Assembly (NCBI GenBank): GCA_016223135.1
Contig: JACRPQ010000017.1
Location: 102,168 to 166,167 of the forward strand
Direction of reading: 5' to 3'
Source of the DNA: Chloroflexota bacterium
Lineage (GTDB): Bacteria > Chloroflexota > Anaerolineae > Anaerolineales > Villigracilaceae
DNA: 64,000 bases
The position numbers were made by a program, and so were the translations under genes. This document shows, piece by piece, positions 60,974 through 64,000 of the stretch (position 1 is the first letter of the stretch; the number at the start of each line of letters is the position of its first letter). The notes below the pieces were generated by a model. That model was not told the DNA's origin. It worked only from the letters and a program-made list of their open reading frames with translations, and did no database searches.

Positions 60974-61741
60974 TCATTCCCTGATTGTTTTCAACAATGA
61001 CACAAATTCTTGATTGATCGCATCATATCCTGCAGTATTCAAGTGCAATTCATCGATCTGATACATATCACGCAGCCTTCCGTTTTCATCAGCCAAAATC
61101 GCAAAGGTGTCAAAGACAACGACTTTATCATCAGCAAGAGATTTGATGAATATATTGACATCTTTTATCGCCAATGGGATATCTTCAGACCAAAATATTC
61201 TTCTCTGGATTGGATATTCGCCAACAGGGAAAACTGTGGTTATGATTACCATTGCCCCTTGTTCACGCGCCAAACCAATTATTTGCTGAATGTTGTTTTT
61301 GCAATCCATGATGATGTCAGATTTCTTCTCTGGGAACAAAGGAATGGTCTTCAAGTCATTGATGCAGACCTGGATAACAAGTATATCTGGATATAAAGGC
61401 TGAACATGGGCGCTGTAGCGTTGAAGAACTTGTGTGGATGTTTGAGAGCCTATACCGCGATTGGTGAATTTGAACCCATCAAGAGAAGGCGATGGCCAAT
61501 TTGCGGCTCTGGAATCGCCAAAGAATACAACATGTGTGGTTTCAGAATTCAAGGTTTCTGTTTGTGGTTCCTCCATCGGAAAAAATTCAAGATTCAATGG
61601 ATCTAAGCGCAAATCATTAAGCTGAAAGTAATACAGCCGACTATAGTTAAACAAGGAAAAATTCAGCATCACTGAACCAGTCAGCAATGTCACCAGCAGT
61701 AAACAAATAATTCCTAATCGGCTGCCGATTTTCTTTTGCAT
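60974..61741 (-). CDS. SGNH/GDSL-type hydrolase, membrane-anchored
   Basis: The ATG at 61741 (MQKKIGSRL) gives 255 residues; the track start at 61759 is a TTG. An N-terminal signal anchor ('IICLLLVTLLTGSVML') is followed by a hydrolase domain: block I 'VVFFGDSRAANWP' (nucleophile Ser), block III-like 'QVCINDLKTIP', and block V 'DELHLNTAGYDAI' (Asp and His). It could remove or move acyl groups on surface glycans. Its DNA is visibly more AT-rich than its neighbours, which suggests recent acquisition. Confidence 0.88.
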   Translation of the reverse strand: MQKKIGSRLGIICLLLVTLLTGSVMLNFSLFNYSRLYYFQLNDLRLDPLNLEFFPMEEPQTETLNSETTHVVFFGDSRAANWPSPSLDGFKFTNRGIGSQTSTQVLQRYSAHVQPLYPDILVIQVCINDLKTIPLFPEKKSDIIMDCKNNIQQIIGLAREQGAMVIITTVFPVGEYPIQRRIFWSEDIPLAIKDVNIFIKSLADDKVVVFDTFAILADENGRLRDMYQIDELHLNTAGYDAINQEFVSLLKTIRE

Positions 61742-61763
61742 GTCATCATCCCAACCCAATCCC

Positions 61764-62789
61764 CTAAAACAACTCCCGATTCTCCTTCACCCAATTGAAC
61801 AACATCTCGATGCCCTCTTCCAAACCGATTTTCGGCTCCCAGCCTAATTCCTGTTTTGCCTTGCGCGTATCGGCGTAGAAGACCTTTTGGTCGCCGGGAC
61901 GCCAATCGGCGCGGGCGACTTCTATCTTTTTGCCGAGCAGGCGTTCCAGGATGGGACCGAACTCCGCCCAGATGGACATCACATTACGCGCGCCGCCGCC
62001 CATGTTGTAAATCTGCCCTTTAGCAACATCAATCCTTTCAATGGCAGCGTCATAGGCGTTCAGCAAATCTTCCACGTGTAGCACATCGCGCACCTGTTTG
62101 CCGTCGCCGTAGATGGTGATTTGACGTCCTGTCACCGCGGCGATGATCATCCATGCCAGCCAGCCCTGATCTTCGATGCCGAACTGCCGCGGTCCGTAAA
62201 TACAACTCTGACGGAAGACCACAGTCCGCAGACCGTAAATGCGCGCGTAATCGCGCACGTACTGGTCGCCCGCGCCCTTGCTGCACCCATAGGGCGAGTG
62301 AAAATCAATCGGCTGGCTTTCGGGACAGCCGTGTTCCAATTCCGCATAACGCCAACGCGTGGCTTCCTCGACAACCTTCACATCCTCCATCCCGCCATAC
62401 ACTTTGTTGGTGGATGCGTAAACGAAGATCGGATTGCGCCCCGAAAGCCGCGCGGCTTCGAGCGCGTTGAACGTGCCGAGCGCGTTCGCTTCGAAATCCT
62501 CTCTTGGATTTGTGACGGATGTCGTGACTGCCACCTGCCCCGCCAAATGGACGATGACATCCGCATCCTTTGCCGCTTCTGCAATCCGGTCGGCGCTTCG
62601 CACATCCCCGACGATGAGACGGAACGCGTCGTCCCCAAACTGACTCTTCAACCAGTCAATGTTCCGCGGAGCGCCCGCGCGGGAGAGGTTGTCGAAGATA
62701 GTGACATGCTCATTTCGTTGAATCAGCCTGCGGGCGTAGTTCGAACCGATGAATCCCGCCCCGCCTGTAATAAGATACTTCCTAGTCAT
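61764..62789 (-). CDS. SDR-family nucleotide-sugar epimerase, CDP-paratose 2-epimerase-like
   Basis: This is a 341-residue protein. The NAD-binding 'LITGGAGFIGSNYARRL' lies at the N-terminus. 'HLAGQVAVTTSVTNPREDFE' follows, then the catalytic region 'VYASTNKVYGG' and 'HSPYGCSKGAGDQYVRDYA' with Tyr and Lys in YxxxK arrangement. 'FRQSCIYGPRQFGIEDQGWLAW' strongly resembles CDP-paratose 2-epimerase (RfbE/Tyv). It supplies a sugar nucleotide for the glycan made here; the exact sugar is inferred. It overlaps the flippase-like gene by 8 nt. Confidence 0.93.
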   Translation of the reverse strand: MTRKYLITGGAGFIGSNYARRLIQRNEHVTIFDNLSRAGAPRNIDWLKSQFGDDAFRLIVGDVRSADRIAEAAKDADVIVHLAGQVAVTTSVTNPREDFEANALGTFNALEAARLSGRNPIFVYASTNKVYGGMEDVKVVEEATRWRYAELEHGCPESQPIDFHSPYGCSKGAGDQYVRDYARIYGLRTVVFRQSCIYGPRQFGIEDQGWLAWMIIAAVTGRQITIYGDGKQVRDVLHVEDLLNAYDAAIERIDVAKGQIYNMGGGARNVMSIWAEFGPILERLLGKKIEVARADWRPGDQKVFYADTRKAKQELGWEPKIGLEEGIEMLFNWVKENRELF

Positions 62790-63777
62790 TGCTCTGTTTG
62801 TTCCTCAAGTTCATCAATTGTTGATAGACGCCGGAAAGGGTCTGCCCCTGAATGGACAGCCCGATGGCTCCCAGCGCCATGCTGTTGAGATAGTTGTAAA
62901 AGCGCGTGGTCAATGCCACGGCGAAGGAGGTCGACTCGTCGCCGGAGAGCACGGTCATGGCGTAGGTGTAAACGCCTTCGAAGGTGCCCACCGCGCCCGG
63001 CAGGGAGGGAATCGCGCCGCCGAACGCCGCCATCCCCAGCCCAAACATCGCCCAAATGACGGTTGCCTGCGGGAAGAACGAGGTGATGATGAAATAGTAC
63101 GAGACGATGGCTGTACCCCAGTTGACCGTCATCCAAAACAAAAAGCGCAGGAACAACCAGCCATCGGTGAGGACGCTCAAGCCGGCAAAAAACGATTCGA
63201 GAAATCTGCCGCCGGCGCGCTGAAGCGGGGTCCAGCGCGCGCTGAGTTTGTGAAAGAGGTCGAGCGCCCACTGGTGAGTGCGCGCCAAAATGTACATAAC
63301 GAGCAGTCCAATCACCACCACCGCGCCGACGATGTACGCCGCGCGGTCGGCGCCTTCCACGTTCACCACAAAGGGCAGAGCCGCCAGCAGGAGCGCCGCC
63401 GAGAAGCCGAGGTCCACCACCCGCTCGATGACCACGGTCGGCAGGATTTCCATGAATTTCAAATCGCTCCTGCGGCTGAGCAGAAAGGCGCGCCCCAGTT
63501 CGCCGAGGCGAAAGGGCAGGACGTTGTTGAGCAGGTAACCGGCGCTCAGCGACCAGAAGACATCCTTGAACGCTCCGCGATTGCGCAGGAGCGTCCACCA
63601 CACCATGCCGCGGATCGCCATCCAAACGAAGCCAATCGCCAGCCCGACGGAAAGACGCACGTAGTTGGCGTTGCGAATGGCTGCGACCATCGCCCGCAAG
63701 TCCACGACGGAAAGGATGGCGATAATCAAGCCAATGCTGATGACGGCTCCCGGGAGCCAGCGTTTCCAATCTTTCAT
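62782..63777 (-). CDS. Lysylphosphatidylglycerol synthase TM-region/UPF0104 flippase-like protein
   Basis: The start at 63777 (MKDWKRWLPGAVIS) gives 331 residues with about eight helices. It contains 'GYLLNNVLPFRLGELGRAFLLS' and 'ILPTVVIERVVDLGFSAALLL', followed by 'GGAIPSLPGAVGTFEGVYTYAM', the conserved pattern of this family. Members are found alone in glycan clusters and are thought to help move lipid-linked intermediates. It overlaps the epimerase gene by 8 nt. An octamer repeat array lies 26 nt upstream. Confidence 0.9.
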   Translation of the reverse strand: MKDWKRWLPGAVISIGLIIAILSVVDLRAMVAAIRNANYVRLSVGLAIGFVWMAIRGMVWWTLLRNRGAFKDVFWSLSAGYLLNNVLPFRLGELGRAFLLSRRSDLKFMEILPTVVIERVVDLGFSAALLLAALPFVVNVEGADRAAYIVGAVVVIGLLVMYILARTHQWALDLFHKLSARWTPLQRAGGRFLESFFAGLSVLTDGWLFLRFLFWMTVNWGTAIVSYYFIITSFFPQATVIWAMFGLGMAAFGGAIPSLPGAVGTFEGVYTYAMTVLSGDESTSFAVALTTRFYNYLNSMALGAIGLSIQGQTLSGVYQQLMNLRNKQSND

Positions 63778-63803
63778 GTTTGTTCCTTTGGGTGTGAATG
63801 TGC

Positions 63804-63867
63804 ACAAGTGGGCAGGCAGATACGTACACAGGTAGACAGGTAGACACGTAAACAGGTAGACAGGTTG
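63804..63867. repeat. Octamer tandem array, eight units
   Basis: Eight 8-mers related to ACAGGTAG, the same unit as at 58195. No gene is seen from 63868 to the end of the window. Confidence 0.9.
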
Positions 63868-64000
63868 TAAGACCTGTTAAACTCGTACCCGTTCGAGAAT
63901 CTGGAAAAGTTGTAACAGGTTTGCACATTAACAATTTCATATCATAGATGCTGTCCCATAATCAGTGTGGGTCGTTTTCGCCACTGGAGCAGGAGGAGCG

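Noticed and set aside
62786-63940. 384-residue minus-strand ORF at the right edge
   Set aside because: It is another frame of the flippase-like gene, extended through the octamer array; the 'CLPVYVST' repeats come from the array.

Overview
The window (64 kb, mostly high GC) reads as chromosome of a Chloroflexota bacterium, most likely an Anaerolineae relative. This is inference from gene content. Two 'YYY' membrane proteins (DUF2298) sit beside GT39-type proteins, a set known from Chloroflexi and some archaea. YidC is short and lacks a periplasmic domain, and Tad-type ATPases and Trm112-tailed methyltransferases are present. There are no tRNAs, rRNAs, CRISPR arrays, insertion sequences or phage genes. 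Most genes are on the minus strand.

Layout. 1-5.8 kb: end of an RskA-like anti-sigma factor, a BrkB/YihY membrane protein, a methyltransferase, UDP-glucose dehydrogenase, a lone receiver protein and a glycosyltransferase. 5.8-13.9 kb: a minus-strand purine/ureide catabolic operon (8-oxoguanine deaminase-like, cupin, adenine deaminase, GntR regulator, YgeY hydrolase, YgeW carbamoyltransferase, carbamate kinase), in which deamination and decarbamoylation could end in ATP. 14.1-14.7 kb: a VapBC-type toxin-antitoxin pair. 14.9-20.8 kb: alpha/beta hydrolase, two V4R proteins, GNAT, TPR, a double-XRE regulator, CpaF and a small unknown protein. 21.2-29 kb: CpaE-like protein, OmpR-type regulator, two histidine kinases (one with an N-terminal MshEN-like, possibly c-di-GMP-binding, module), amidohydrolase, ParB, ParA. 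29.1-33.6 kb: a PfkB kinase and the rpmH-rnpA-yidD-lipoprotein-yidC-jag operon; rpmH is too short for the ORF track. 33.6-39.1 kb: a potassium module of two RCK (TrkA) proteins and two KimA-like importers. 39.1-42.4 kb: a large multidomain histidine kinase. 42.8-43.4 kb: a DUF433/DUF5615 pair. 43.4-45.5 kb: cmk and two acyltransferases. 45.5-63.8 kb: a surface-glycan region with four GT39/YYY proteins (one a 1631-residue fusion), two methyltransferases, a GT4, an SGNH hydrolase, a CDP-paratose-epimerase-like SDR and a flippase-like protein.

The most unusual feature is the density and placement of small repeats. There are palindromic elements built on CGCGAGAT-AA-ATCTCGCG. Heptamer, octamer and 15-mer arrays lie directly against start or stop codons. 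A heptamer family is translated in frame inside membrane proteins as variants of LPITNYQ. There is a CCTCTCCC/GGGAGAGG family, a 34-bp perfect palindrome with a relative inside a coding sequence, and several nested inverted repeats. Several genes also have TATAAT 6-11 nt before ATG without a Shine-Dalgarno, suggesting leaderless transcripts. No search could be run; family names rest on motifs seen in the translations.
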